Notes: a model not told the origin generated them from the sequence alone. Positions 37,408-50,106 are shown, counted from the stretch's first letter. The stretch: DNA of 64,000 nt from Chrysemys picta bellii (GCF_011386835.1 NC_088800.1:18128572-18192571), one strand, 5' to 3'. Translations and numbers: made by a program.

Positions 37408-38107
37408 GTTTTTATTGCACAGGGCAGAAAACTTTCTCAGCATCCCCGAACAGCTGAGGGGGAGGGGGGAAAATATAGTTCCTCCCCAGATGTTGATTTG
37501 GCACCAACGGCTGCCACCCAGATCGCTGCCCCTGCCTGCCCCCTGCTGGTACATTAATAGCAAAACTCTCTTACTGGCTTCAGTGGGAGCAGGTTGGTCC
37601 ATACTATGCCATTAATATCCTTCCGCAATTCTCAGAAGGATATTAAGTCCCAATCCTGCTTCCCAATCCTGCTTCCACTGACATCATGTCAAATGGGAGC
37701 AAGGTCCTTAAATGGGAACTCTTAAATATTGGGTCAGTTATCTTCTCACATTATGGCTTCTACTTTTGTCTCCTGTGTAGTTTGTCTGTTACCATTGCTC
37801 CCCGCCCCCAGCCCTTATTATCACCCTTTATGTTTAACTTCACAAATGTAGGTAAATTTTTGGAATGTCCAATTGAGCAACATAGAACCTAGCAACATAT
37901 CGGAGTGACTCAACCAATGACTGTACAAAGGGTCCATCGAGCTGCATAGAACCTAGCAACATATTGGAGTGACTCTTCCATTTGTACAAAGGGTCAGGGC
38001 GAGGTTATAGCATTGAGTCACAACTCTGAATAAGTAATTGCATGTCAGTACATTGCCTGGGCAGGAAACCCAGGAGGCATTGTGTTTTAGAGAGAGCTCC
38101 TCAGGGG
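37408..38107. other. intergenic stretch with a short tandem duplication
   Basis: No gene recognised. The only structure is the tandem duplication at 37875-37995 and a repeated tcccaatcctgctt near 37650. Confidence 0.5.
37875..37995 (+). repeat. two-unit tandem duplication
   Basis: Unit one (37875-37938) and unit two (37939-37995) share tagaacctagcaacatat and ggagtgact and both run on to gtacaaagggtc. The second unit is about seven bases shorter. Confidence 0.8.
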
Positions 38108-39897
38108 CATGGGGGGAGGGAGCAAATTACTTCAGGCCGAATCCAAAGTCCATTTAAGTCAATCTGAGGAACTGTCACAGATTGAAGTGTCACTAGAGGA
38201 GATTTTGGAATTAATTGATAAACTTAACATTAACAAGTCACCGGGACCAGATGGCATTCATCCAAGAGTTCTGAAAGAACTCAAATGTGAAGTTGTGGAA
38301 CTATTAAGTAGGGTTTGTAAATCCCTTTAAATCAGCTTCTGTACCCAATGTCTGGAAGATAGCTAATGCAACCGCAATATTTTAAAAGGGCTCTAAAGGT
38401 GATCCTGGCAATTACAGACTGGTAAGTCTAACGTCAGTACCAGGCAAATTAGTTGAAACAATAGTAAAGAATAAAATTGTCAGACACCTAGAAGAACATG
38501 AATTGTTGGGAAAAAGCCAACATGGTTTCTGTAAAGAGAAATCGTGTCTTACTAATCTATTAGAGTTCTTTGAAGAGGTCAACAAACATGGACAAGGGAG
38601 ATCCAGAGGACATAGTGTACTTAGATTTCCAGAAAGCCTTTGACAAGGTCCCTCACTAAAGGCTCTTATGTAAATTAAGTTGTCATGGGATAAAAGGGAA
38701 GGTCCTTTCGTGGACTGAGAACTGGTTAAAAGACAGGGAACAAAGGATAGGAATAAATGGTAAATTTTCAGAATGGAGAGGGGTAACTAGTGGTGTACCC
38801 CAAGGGTCTGTCCTAGGACCAATCCTATTCAACTTATTCATAAATGATCTGGAGAAAGGGGTAAAAAGTGAGGTGGCAAAGTTTGCAGATGATACTAAAC
38901 TGCTCAAGATAGTTAGGACCAAAGCAGACTGTGAAGAACTTCAAAAAGTTCTCACAAAACTAAGTGATTGGGCAACAAAATGGCAAATGAAATTTAATGT
39001 GGATAAATATAAAGTAATGCACATTGGGAAAAATAACCCCAACTGTACATACAATATGATGGGGGGCTAATTTAGCTACAACAAATCAGGAAAAAGATCT
39101 CGGAGTCATTGTGGATAGTTCTCTGAAGACGTCCACGCAGTATGCAGAGGCAGTCAAAAAAGCAAACAGGATGTTCGGAATCATTAAAAAGGGGATAGAG
39201 AATAAGTTGGAGAATATATTATTGCCCTTATATAAATCGATGGTACGCCCACATCTTGAATACTGCGTACAGATGTGGTCTCCTCATCTCAAAAAAGATA
39301 TACTGGCACTAGAAAAGGTTCAGAGAAGGGCAACTAAAATGATTAGGGGTTTGGAACGGGTCCCATATGAGGAGAGATTAAAGAGGCTAGGACTTTTCAG
39401 CTTGGAAAAGAGGAGACTAAGGGGGGATATGATAGAAGTATATAAAATCATGAGTGATGTGGAGAAAGTAGATAAGGAAAAGTTATTTACTTATTCCCAT
39501 AATAAAAGAACTAGGGGCCACCAAATGAAATTAATGGGCAGCAGGTTTAAAACAAATAAAAGGAGGTTCTTCTTCACACAGCGCACAGTCAACTTGTGGA
39601 ACTCCTTGCCTGAGGCGGTTGTGAAGGCTAGGACTATAACAGGGTTTAAAAGAGAACTAGATAAATTCATGGAGGTTAAGTCAATTAATGGCTATTAGCC
39701 AGAATGGGTAAGGAATGATGTCCCTAGCCTCTGTTTGTCAAAGGGTGGTGATGGATGGCAGAAGAGAGATCACTTGATCATTACCTGTTCAGTTCACTCC
39801 CTCTGGGCCACCTGGCATTGGCCACTGTCAGTAGACAGAATACTGGGCTAGATGGACCTTTGGTCTGACCCAATACGGCTGTTTGTTCTTATGTAAT
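38108..39897 (+). mobile_element. CR1 LINE, 5'-truncated, with RT motifs
   Basis: A + strand CR1 covering much of the reverse transcriptase and the 3' end. Visible motifs include NKSPGPDGIHPRVLKEL, DFQKAFDKV, GVPQGSVLGPILFNLFINDL and the catalytic F-A-D-D followed by TKLLK. A 195-residue frame (39111-39698) then covers the C-terminal part as in the copy at 18615. Stops and frameshifts break the frame near 38327, 38640-38660 and 39068, so no active protein can be made. The 5' third, including the endonuclease, is absent. The 3' end reads ctttggtctgacccaatacg and then tgttcttatgt. Confidence 0.93.
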
Positions 39898-40605
39898 GGG
39901 AGTCTTTGACTTTAGCGAGCTATGGAGGCCTTACATCCCTTTCTGGGGTGGACCATGCTTCCTCCCTTCACCTCAACATCTAGCTAGCCATAGCCCTTCC
40001 CACTCACTCCTGGGCCTTTGCTCTCCCCCCACAGTGCTCAGTCACAATCCAGGTAATAGTAAAGCTACCGTGTTGGGGGGTGGGAGATGTAGCCCCTCTC
40101 CCCCACTTCTCTATGCGGCCACTTTGGATCAGAGTACAATCTAGTTCAAACTAATTAATTAACCCACAAAATTGCTGGGCAGTAGGTAAGTAGTAGTAGC
40201 CTAACTTTCCATACGAGACAGGTTCATGAGTTGTACCTGGCATATGGTATGTATAGTGACTACCAAACAGTCCACATTGTACACCTTCACTTGCTGTGGG
40301 TTAGTAAAACTCTGTTTAGTGTTCTGGCTGTGACTTGTCATTTGTATATCAAAATGATGATGATTTTTAAATGATAGCTATTCAAACAAAACAATTAAAG
40401 CTTTATCTTTTTTTCCCTTTTTTTCTGCTCCTTTGGGACCAAAGTTATTTTGTTAGGGTTTTAACTGAAATTTCCTGCTTCCACCCTGGAAATTATTTTC
40501 ATGTTTATGCACAAGATCTGTATATGTGCATGTATTATTACACAAATATTCACAAGGATTTTTAGCATGTAGATTTACTACAGATATCCATGGCTGGTTA
40601 CACAC
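39898..40605. other. no recognisable feature
   Basis: Intergenic sequence without a recognisable gene or repeat. Confidence 0.45.
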
Positions 40606-40690
40606 ATTGAGCTCCATTCTGCTCTCTGTTACACTGGTGTAAATTAAGAGTAACCATTCTGAAGTCAGTAGACTCATACTTGTGTTTTTG
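40606..40690. repeat. fold-back repeat, degenerate
   Basis: Contains ccattctgctctctgttaca, ctggtgtaaat and a gaagtcagt remnant; member of the ttacaccagtgtaaat family with one arm decayed. Confidence 0.45.
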
Positions 40691-40802
40691 TTTGTTTTGT
40701 TTTGTTTTTTAAACAAAGGGAAAATGTGATCAGAATCAAGTTTCTGTGGATTGTTTAGTTCCTCACCCTAAATGCAGAATGTGCAGACAGGCCCAAAACA
40801 CT

Positions 40803-41035
40803 CAGGCCTTGGCTACACTTGGCAATTCACAGCGCTGCCATGGTTATTTTTCACCTGCTTGAGGCCTTGGCTACACTGGCTCTGTACAGTGCTGCAACTT
40901 GCTGCGCTCAGGGGTGTGAAAATGCCACCCCCCCCCCCCCGAGCGCAGTGAGTGCAGCGCTGTAAAGTGCGAGTGTAGTCACGCCGCCAGTGTAGCCGCC
41001 AGTGTAGCCAAGGCCTCAAGCAGGTGAAAAATAAC
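40803..41035. mobile_element. MITE-like inverted repeat, GGCCTTGGCTACACT
   Basis: Positions 40843-40880 and 40998-41035 are perfect 38-bp inverted repeats (each holding ggccttggctacactggc or its complement). A second, partial start of the same terminus lies at 40803-40840. A C run sits in the centre near 40926. No clear target duplication because the pairing extends through the would-be flanks. Confidence 0.75.
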
Positions 41036-42521
41036 ATTTTGAAAGTGCAATTAAGTTCTACCGTGATATCTTTTATTCCACATATAAAAGCTGGTTTAGG
41101 GCTATATCGTCCCATGACCCATGCACCAAAATGCATAGCAGCTTCCACTACTACAAGAAATGGCTTGAGATCCTGAACAAAAGCCAAAAACACCTTTCTG
41201 GTAAGATGTCACGGGGTAGATTAGGTGTTAATGGGCATAACGGCTGTGACTTCAACGAAGCTGTGCCAATTTACACCAGCCAGAGATCTGGCCCCATTTT
41301 TCTTATATTAAAATGGTCTCCAGCCAAAGATCTTCAAAACAATCCTCACAGCGCACAAGCCTGTGAGCGTGGGGCCTGTGGAAATATGGGAGAATTGGCA
41401 GCTGCCAAAACGACTTCAGAGGAGACTGTAGGAAAACAACATAACTTACTAGAGAAGAGACACGTTATTGCTGCTCCGGGAAGCAGACATCTGCATCTTG
41501 GCAAGGGATGATATAAACCTTACCAAGGATTGCTGAGCATAGAGGGGCCATCTGCAAACAACGGGTGTGTATAGACCTGGCATACAGCAAGCAGCTTGGA
41601 TGAGGTCTCTCCAATGTTTACAGGTATCCTTGCCTCTACACAGCCTAGCGCAGGGCTCCATAACTGCATCTGCAAACTTTCTTCTCTCTCCTCAGTGGAT
41701 ATTTAAGCCAGGCTGACAACTCTAGGGGGGGTTCCTATATTGTGAGTTTTCACACCGTACTACAGGTCTGAGAGAAGAACCTGTGGAAATCACCCTCCAG
41801 TTCGCTCCCTTCCCCGCTCCCCAGCCTCCTGGCAAGGGGCAGCCTGTCAGAGCTGCTCCATATGCTGAGGGAATTTCTTCCTCTTTCAGAATACGAAGCA
41901 GGCTGAGCTGCTTCTCCTAAAGGCTGCTAGAGCTACAGGGGCTGTTCAGCCCTGTTCCTCAGTTGGTTCTGCAGCTCCTCCTCTCCTGCAGCTCCCTGCA
42001 CTGGGCCTCCTGACTCCTCCCAGGAGTGTGTGTGTGAAGAGACTCCAGACTGGCCCCACTTCTCCTCAGCTTCCTCCAGTACCAGCAGGGGAGTGAGGAA
42101 GAGGAGCCACAGGTGGAGATGAAGTTGAGTCCCATCATTCTGGGGAACAGCAGCAATTGAAGGCATGTGTGGGGCACACCAGTATTAATAGGGCGTGTGG
42201 GATCTGTGTGGGAATCTGTGTGAGAATGGCACAAGCAAAACTGGGTGGGGGGGGGATTTGTGTGTGCAGGGGTAGTATAAATTGGTGATGCTTTCAGGGG
42301 AAATAACTTTACTGGGAAAACTAAAAGCAAGAGTGAATGTTTGATCTTAGCTTCCCACCCCATCCCATTATACCATAGAGTGATTGGGGGGAAAAGCAAT
42401 CATTATTAAACTTACATTTAAATAGTTTTGTCATGTCACATTTTTACTAGCCAGGAATGGGTACAGTTTGTTAATCTTGTTTCTGTGTCTATAATAGTGT
42501 AATGATCTGGGCACGGGCACG
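41036..42521. other. no gene recognised
   Basis: A fold-back half-copy lies at about 41261-41296 (caatttacaccagccagaga, then tctggcccc). The rest has only short open frames without motifs. Confidence 0.45.
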
Positions 42522-42524
42522 CTT

Positions 42525-42561
<37 letters not shown>
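42522..42561 (+). repeat. (GT)n microsatellite
   Basis: GT units interrupted by gcgcgcgc. Confidence 0.95.
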
Positions 42562-44521
42562 CAGCCCTCTATTGGATAGGATCAGAGCTTTCCATGACCG
42601 TGTTCTTGGAGATCTAAGTTCTATTGCCATGTTGTAGTGAAGTTCATATGCAAGACCCCAGTGTAGTGCCTAGATGGCTATGGATTTGTTACAGTGTGGT
42701 GTGTTTTCTGTTACTGGATTTGTTGGTCATTTTTAAACAAACCAACCCAAACATGCTGCACAGATTAATGTAGTCGTGCTTGGAGCTCCACCAGGAAAAT
42801 AAATAAAGAAATGTGCAATGTAATGATTAGCAATGTGTTACGGAGAGAGTTCAAGTATTGCACATCTGGTACAACCCAGACAAAGACAATACTCATACAA
42901 GATAAAGGAAAGTGGAATCATTTCCAGGTCAGTAATAACAACTGTTAACAACACCCAGGGGCAATCAGGCATGTGTGTTTGCATTCAAATACAAAATGCA
43001 AACCTCAAGCACTCTGCACAGCCTTTTACTAAAACATGTCAAAGTCGATTTGAAATGCTGTGTTTTAATAACATTGTAAATACATATTGAAGATACCTGA
43101 TAAGGGTAAAAGATCATCAGCACATACAACATTAACAACTTGTGCATTCTCTAATGTAGAACCAGTGTGCGTACAAGTGCCCATCTGAAACCTTTACAGC
43201 ACATGCCTGAGCAGAACAGACCATTACGATCGTCTGGTCTGGTATCCAGCTGATAATAACAGATTCTTTAAAGGAAAATCAAACACCCAACAATGCACCT
43301 GGCCACTGCACAGGGGGAGAGCAAGAGAATCCCATTCTGATCTTCAATCAGCTTCCGCTTTTGTACTTACAATCTAAATTCTAATAGTCAATGAACAGTC
43401 ATTAGCCATAGGTATTTCTCAAGTGCAAACATTATTTGTCTTGCAACTGTTGTCGTTCCTTTAAAAAAAATCAGCTCCACAAATTTATAAAGAGAGTGAG
43501 TGAGAGAGAGTGCACTCATGACCACATCAAAGGAGGGTCTCAAGGCATTTCAAATAAAAGATAAAAGTGTTTAATCCAATACACAAAAAGTATCCTCAAG
43601 TGAAACAAGCATACTGGAAAGAGAAAACTCCCCAGTGTTCCAGCCCTGCAGCCTCTCAAAGGCCAGAGTGCTGAGCAGTTGGTCACAAATAGAATGGATT
43701 GTACCGTCTTGAATCTTACTTTACTGGTCCAAAATTATTGTCTGCTGCCCTGTTAAGTGGGAACATTACTGTATGGAAGATACACCCAGATATAGTCAGA
43801 TATTCATGGCACGTGGATGCTTCAGTACATGAATCAACACTCATTGTAAGATCAGAAGAACTGTTCAGATCAGTATGTTTTCCTCTAAATAATAAAATGA
43901 TTGACTCCTATGCTCCTTCTTTCTCCTCCTCACCAGCCCTCTCTAGCTACAGTCAGTATAAGTGACCTCCATGAGCACGCATGAACAAAGCAAGATGGAT
44001 AATGTCAGGGCCTTAATTCCAAATGGTGGAAGAGAGTTTTCCCAGAGCATTGCACCCTGGGAGGTTATCATCTTCCTTTGCCTCATCTTTGTTTTTCTGT
44101 ACATAAGTACATTCTTATTTGTTAAAAATGCCCATATTTTAGACTCCCTTTATTACTGTATTGTGCAATCAGATACCATAGTGATGAGCGTGATATGAAA
44201 ATCAGATAGAACGTAATCTAATTCATTCTGACTATATGGTCCCATTTCCATGGTATCTGATCCCTCTTGCAGAGACTCCCAGACATTTACCTTCATCACA
44301 CAGAGATTTTCAGGGCAGTGTAAACCTTTATTTCCTATCCACGACCTCTGTAATCTTCAACAAATTTGACGCTCTTCAGGAGGAAGCTCCAGATTTTCTC
44401 TCAAAGCTGAAAAAACAGTGGCTCAAATAAATAAGGCAGCCACTACTAATGTTAAGGGATCAATAAGACAAAGTGGGCAGATGAGTGGATACTTTGGTTT
44501 CACCATGGCTGTGCGGTGTTT
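42562..44521. other. no recognisable feature
   Basis: About 2 kb of AT-rich sequence. Open frames up to 88 residues have no motif. A possible CR1 tail trace (cagaccattacgatcgtctg) lies near 43217 but is too short to call. Confidence 0.4.
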
Positions 44522-44593
44522 AGTGGCCTGTGATATACAGGAGGTCAAACAAGATGATCCAATGGTTCCTTCTGGCCATAAACTTTCTGACTC
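44522..44593 (+). mobile_element. CR1 3' tail fragment
   Basis: Reads agtggcctgtgatatacagg, then aggtcaaacaagatgatc and ggttccttctggcc, the pattern of CR1 3' untranslated tails. Confidence 0.55.
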
Positions 44594-45210
44594 TAATGCC
44601 CACATTCCCAGAGCATATGTATTCATAGGGCTGAGTGTCACTTTATGGGAGGGATGATGCAGTCATGTGACACCCATATGGTTTGAATAAGCTGGCTTTT
44701 TTCCAGTTTGCATCTCAGCTTTTAAAGGTATTTGAATGTGTATTTTGGTGAAAGTAATTGGTTTATAAAAAATCCTAGTTATTTACCTAGTTATCAACAA
44801 ATAGGCTAATCCTATTAGTTCATACCATGGAAACTATATGGGTAGATATATTCAGGAAAATATTTTATGAATTATTGTATTGTGTAAAGAAATCCATCTA
44901 TCTATAGATATATCTGGGAATTTTTAAAGTGAAGATCTTCTCAATTTGCTGTTTATAGCCATTGCAAACAGTTATGGTCGCTTAAATTAACCCTGCTGTC
45001 ATGACATGCACCAAATTAGCAAGCAAAAAATTCTTCAACAGGAAAACGGTTTCTTTTTTTTCCTCATTCTGAGTTGCAGATTTTCAGTTTAAAAGAAAAA
45101 TTGTTGGCCGGAGGTTTTAGAAGTAGATAAAAGCGTTTAGACCCAAAATTGGAGTTGCAGCCACTTACACTGGGTCTCATCTTAGATCTGCTTTAGTATG
45201 TGTATAGCAC
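44594..45210. other. no recognisable feature
   Basis: AT-rich intergenic sequence. Confidence 0.45.
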
Positions 45211-45370
45211 CTTAGCACCTTTTATTTAAGAATCACAAAGTACTTTACAAACATTAATAGGAGGCAATATAACTATTTTTATACTCATTTTCTAGCTAGA
45301 TAAACTAAGGAAGCGAGAGGCTGGATGAGTTCTCCAAGGTCACAAAGTGAGTACCCAGAATAGAACCCAG
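45211..45370 (+). repeat. MIR-like SINE or old LINE tail
   Basis: Blocks caaagtactttacaaacatt, ctccaaggtcacaaagtgag and tagaacccaggagtcctgg occur in the order seen in old amniote CORE-SINE remnants. Confidence 0.55.
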
Positions 45371-45380
45371 GAGTCCTGGG

Positions 45381-45540
45381 ACCTGATTTTTAAAGAGATT
45401 TAGATGTTTACAGTTGCAGATAAGCACCTAATGGGTGCTTCAAAAGCAGCGAGGTGCCTAAATCAATGGGAGTTAGGCACCTGGACATCTTGAAAATCCC
45501 AGTAGGCACCTAGCTGCATCTTTGGGCACCTAAATCTGAT
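45381..45540. repeat. fold-back repeat, 'aggcacctaaat' family
   Basis: Has gaggtgcctaaatcaatggg, agttaggcacctgg and cagtaggcacctagctgc blocks, paired with taagcacctaatgggtgct upstream. Same family as 12206-12480. Confidence 0.6.
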
Positions 45541-45666
45541 CCCTGTTACCTAGGTCTATGTTCTAATCAGTAGCCATTACTACCTCTCTACTCCAGTGTG
45601 TATTTTCTAAACTATAATTTGATTAAAAGAAAAGAGAAAATTATCCTGCTCATTGTATGTCACATT

Positions 45667-46198
45667 TCAAAGGTCCATAGGTTCCAAGGCCAGAAGAGAC
45701 CATTGTGATCATCCAGTCTGATCTCTATAGCACAGGGCAGTGACCTTCCCCAAAATAATTTCTAGAGCAGAACTTTTAGAAAACATCCCATCTTGATTTA
45801 AAACTGGCCAGTATTGAGAATCCACCACAACCCTTGGTAAATTGTTCCAAAGCTTAATTACTCTCAATGTTAAAAATTTACACCTTATTTCCAGTCTCAA
45901 TTTGTCTAGCTTCAACTTCCAGCCATGGTTTACCTTTGTCTGATAGACAGAAGAGCCCGTTATTAAATATTTGTTCCCCAAGTAGGTACTTACAGACTGA
46001 AATCAAGTTACCCCTTAGCCTTCTCTTTGTTACGCTGAATAAATTGTGCTACTTGTGTTTATCACTATATGACATATTTTCCAATCCTTTTCTCATTCTT
46101 GTGGCTCTTCTCTGAAATCTCTCCACTTTATTAACATTCCTTTTGAATTGTGGAACCCAGACGTGGACACGGTATTCCAGCAGTGGTCGCACTAGTTC
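45667..46198 (-). mobile_element. old CR1-like LINE, 3' part
   Basis: Minus-strand frames read LEYRVHVWVPQFKRNVNKVE then RFQRRATRMRKGL and, further on, FLTLRVIKLWNNLP, which align with the [16 protein letters not shown] and [10 protein letters not shown] regions of the younger CR1 copies. The 3' tail (revcomp of cagaagagaccattgtgat) is at the left end. Stops and frameshifts show it is dead, and it is clearly older than the 18615 and 38108 copies. Confidence 0.8.
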
Positions 46199-48101
46199 AA
46201 GTTGTGAGAACTGTCCCAGAGCCTGGTGTAAAGGGGGATTCAAAGTGGGGAAACAGACACACCCATAGCAATGTTAGTGTGACTGGCACAATATTTACCG
46301 TGCAGAGTGCTACCACTATCACAATAAAAACATAATTTAAGTAAAGAGGTTTGCAAGGACTAGGATATGCAGCATTCAATTCCTCCACCCCCACCCCAAC
46401 ATTGGATTACACTGAAAAATTCAAATAATTATGATTACATTTGCTATTGATGTTGTTTAGAAACTATTGGCTTTGACCAAGCATTCATAGTGCCAAAACC
46501 TGGCCAGATGGGGCAAACTCTTCCGGATGCAAGAGATCCTTAGTCAAGCCCAGTAGACTATGGTATGGATAAAGATACTCACAAGTGCAGGATCAAGCCC
46601 TATACATTTTCTATAAGCCCCTTGCTCTGAAAATCTGAGTGTCCTGTTTTTAAAGTATTAATTTTGAGTAGCTTTAGAGAGATGAAAAATAAAACTAGCT
46701 GTACAACTTTATCCATGCACGAAATTGACAGTGACTGCTGGTATGACACCATCTAATCTGTTGCAAACCATGAATACACACCTGCATGTAACTGAATTAA
46801 TCTCACTCACAGATTTGTAAAACAGCTAAGTAATAGCAGGATTACAACAAATCTGTGACAGGTGCAATACATATGGGCCTTCTTTCCTTACAAGGTTTGA
46901 AGTCCTGCAAAGTTTTAATGGCCATAGCTCTAAAAATTCTGACCAGGGGATTATCTTGACTCATGACTTACCCCTTTCTCCACATTGGTTGGCAACGTTC
47001 CTCTGAGAGTCTGGCTTTTTGTAATGTACAGTTTAATATCCAGGATCACATTCCAAACTCAAAAGTCAGGATTCTATATGACTGGGAATTTCTGCTTCTG
47101 AATCCTTTCAGTGCCAGCTTCTCCTCTCACATAACTCCTGCAGCCCTGCTGACATCAGTTCCTAGGAGGGATCCAATTTTCAGAGATTTTTTCCAGCCAA
47201 TAGGGAGCCCTATTATCGATAGAAGAGCCCTCTTGCCCCAAAGTGGCTCTACGGTGGCTGTTAAGTAACAGTCCACATTTTCAGAGAAGGGCTACACACT
47301 AATGCTACGGATCATTCTAATTGAGTGCCAGAACTGCTCCAGGGAAGCTGGGAGAGCTCAGGCCAGAACAGTACCTGCAACCCCCTTTTACAGGGCATGT
47401 CATGCTTTCCCCTTCTTAAGGCTATTACAGAGGGGACCCATCCTCGCCCCATTCCCCGGAGGGAGTCTAGTGCTGCTGGTGGGGTGTACCTCTCCCAGTT
47501 TGAGCACAAAAACAGTAATTGTGGCTAAGCCCTCCGTAGGGACCGAGGAGAAAGGGTCTTTATACTTCCACTCCTATCCTGGTCTGGTCCAAAGGTAGGT
47601 TGGCATAGGCGAGTGGTCTGGACAGTGGGTGTTACCATATCTGCCTTCTCATTAGAATTTTTTTCTCTTGCCCCCATCTTTCTGTAGCACCCTTCACGCT
47701 GTCTACTCCTGTTTTCACCCTTTCTTTCCCTTCAGATATTTCCTGTCTCCTCTTTTCTTCACCTGTTCTGTGGCTCACAAACCAAATAGTGTTTCTGTTC
47801 GAGCCAGACCTTCAACCCACAATATTCTGGTGAGATTGAAATCAGGCAGGACAAATTTAACTGTAGAAATGCAGGCAAAGAAAGGCCAAACGTGACAACG
47901 GTTCCTTTGAGTTAGAAGCATAAGGACATTTTCCCTGCCCCTTCTTGAACCTTTGCAAAGTGTGAGCCTGTTGAGCAAGCGTGACCTCAGCCTCTCGAGT
48001 CATCTTGTCCTTTGGGAAGACACAGGGTCGTGCAGAAAGATTCTCTTGGAACGATAAGAATCTCAGCCTAGCAAGCAGAAAGGATCAGATGAGCAAATGC
48101 A
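46199..48101. other. no gene recognised
   Basis: About 1.9 kb with no recognisable repeat. Overlapping open frames at 47302-47598 and 47325-47528 lack motifs and splice context. Confidence 0.4.
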
Positions 48102-48230
48102 TCTACAGCTCACAAGAGTTGATGAAATAGCCCTCCCAACACCCCTGTCACATAGGGAAGCATTATTGTCCTCGTTTAGAGTCAGGGAAAGTGAGGCACA
48201 GACAGTAAGGGCCACATCATTAGAAGTAAC
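48102..48230 (+). repeat. MIR-like SINE remnant
   Basis: Contains tagggaagcattattgtcct and agggaaagtgaggcacagac, typical of diverged CORE-SINE copies. Confidence 0.5.
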
Positions 48231-48242
48231 CAGAAACATCTT

Positions 48243-48330
48243 GGTCCAAATCCCATAGGTATTTAGGCTCCTAAATTCCATTGAAACCAATGGTATTAGG
48301 AGCCTCAATGCTGTTGAGGATCTGGGCCAT
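48243..48330. repeat. fold-back repeat with CATTGAAACCAATGG centre
   Basis: Arms taggctcctaaattccattg and caatggtattaggagcctca are inverted, forming a compact hairpin. Confidence 0.7.
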
Positions 48331-48936
48331 TGAGATTAGTTTTCAGAGATGCAAAGCAGCCACATCTCCCAGTGAAGTCAATTCTCTCTTCCCCCATCAA
48401 TTGCTCTTCCCTGCAAGAACCTTGTAGGCTCTTTCAGTGGTCAAACTACTTTGTAGGTATTCAGTGCTTCACAGATTAGAAAGCAGGAGAAGAAAGGGAA
48501 GGGAGCGATAGCCACTGGTCCCACCCACTTTGGCAACCAGACAAAACTGGAGACATCACCAGGGAAGCCCACAAAATCACACTGAGGCCAAAAAACGAGA
48601 GATTAGGCTGGTCTGATTGTCGCCTGCAGTCTCACTGTCTGTACCCAAGAGTTTGCAAACCAAAGAACTACTGACCAGCAAGTGAGTTCTGAGGCATGAG
48701 AAAATATTTACTAGAGCCACAAGAGACCTCGGCTTTTAATTCACCAACATAGTGATGACAGGGGGCTGAGTGTGGATTTGGCTAAAACGCAAGTTTTGAG
48801 ACCTAATGGAACTCTTGAGATGTTTGCTTTCTCATTAAATCTCCTTGTGCTGAGCTCCAAGGGGTGCCTCTGTTTCCTTCAGTCCCAGAAGCCCTGCTAC
48901 AGTTAAGATGAGGACACTGACTTTAGCTGCATAGCG
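48331..48936. other. no recognisable feature
   Basis: Intergenic sequence, no repeat family identified. Confidence 0.45.
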
Positions 48937-49102
48937 GGGAGGGATGACTCAATGGTTAAACCCAGGGTTGTGAGTTCAATCCTTGAGGGGACCACTTAGG
49001 GATCTGGGGCAAAATCAGTACTTGGTCCTGCTAGTGAAGGCAGGGGGCTGGACTTGATGACCTTTCAAAGTCCCTTCCAGTTCTAGAAGATGAGATATCT
49101 CC
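48937..49102 (+). mobile_element. Cry I-type tRNA SINE, decayed
   Basis: Matches the SINE at 56971: cccagggttgtgagttcaat then ccttgaggggaccactta, and cttggtcctgct, gggctggacttgatgacct. The polIII B-box-like gagttcaatcc is kept but about 15 bases after the A-box region are missing, so internal promoter function is doubtful. Confidence 0.8.
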
Positions 49103-49256
49103 ATTAATTTATTTTTATTTTTTATTTAATTTAACACTGAAACAAAATCTGTGAGCCGGGTACGTATCTTCTGGGCGTTTGTGCACTAGTGAGAGGGTTT
49201 GAAACTGAGAATTATTCTGCTGTGGGAGTGTGGTGGGAAATCTTCTGCTATGCTGG

Positions 49257-49340
49257 GCCCTAATTTGGCCCTCAGGTACATCTATGTAACTCCCATGAAC
49301 TTCAGAAGGGTTACCTGGATGTAACTGAGAGCAGAGTTGG
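49257..49340. repeat. fold-back repeat
   Basis: Arms tggccctcaggtacatctat and acctggatgtaactgagagc are partly inverted around cccatgaacttcagaaggg. ttacaccagtgtaaat family. Confidence 0.55.
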
Positions 49341-49956
49341 AACCATTGGGGACTCTAGGAAGAGACGATTAAATGTTATGCTGTGTTTTACGGAGTACTG
49401 AGCCTGCTTTTTTTATTTCGCAGCTGGCTTGCTGTGCTATAAAGCTGAGGGTCGTTTACTGTGTCATTCTATACGTACTATGTGTGTGTTTCCTAGGATA
49501 GCGTGAGTGCACTTACTCCTAGTACTCCGTGGTAATAATGTGAGTGTTGGGAAATTGACTCACCTCCTTTATGGATGAAGGTGAGCATATGGTTACAAGG
49601 AGTAAGTAATACTTGCTCCCACAGTGAGAAGGCTTTAATGCTACATTTGTAATAACTAACATCAAATAGTGTTGTGATCTGGCAGGCACTCCCTACCAGG
49701 TACAGGGCGAGCTGCCCCATTGCCGTCTGTAGGATCAGTCCCTGTGTATGTTCTGCAGGGGTCTATCTTGGCAGAGCTTGGTGAAGAGGACTGTGGGAGG
49801 TTGGAATGGTCTCTGGGCTTGTCACAAATTCAGATCTAGCGCTGTGCCTTTGAAAAATCAGATCTGTGCGTAGCACACAACGATGCAGGGACTGTGGCAA
49901 AAATGTTCATGTTGACACATTTAACGTAAATGACGATTAATAGCCGTTTGTCATTC
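49341..49956. other. no recognisable feature
   Basis: Intergenic sequence. Confidence 0.45.
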
Positions 49957-50106
49957 TACCAGGATTAAGAGTGGTAGCTGTGTTAGTCTGTATCAGCAAA
50001 AAGAACGAGGAGTCTTTGTGGCACCTTAGAGAACACGAAAGCTTATGCTCAAATAAATGTGTTAGTCTCTAAGGTGCCACAAGGACTCCGCGTTTTTACC
50101 AGGATT
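49957..50106 (+). mobile_element. fold-back retroelement copy
   Basis: The unit 49967-50096 starts aagagtggtagctgtgttag and returns inverted: 50004-50032 pairs with 50066-50094 at 27 of 29 bases. A perfect 10-bp duplication taccaggatt flanks it (49957-49966 and 50097-50106). Same family and architecture as 19733-19970. Confidence 0.85.
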
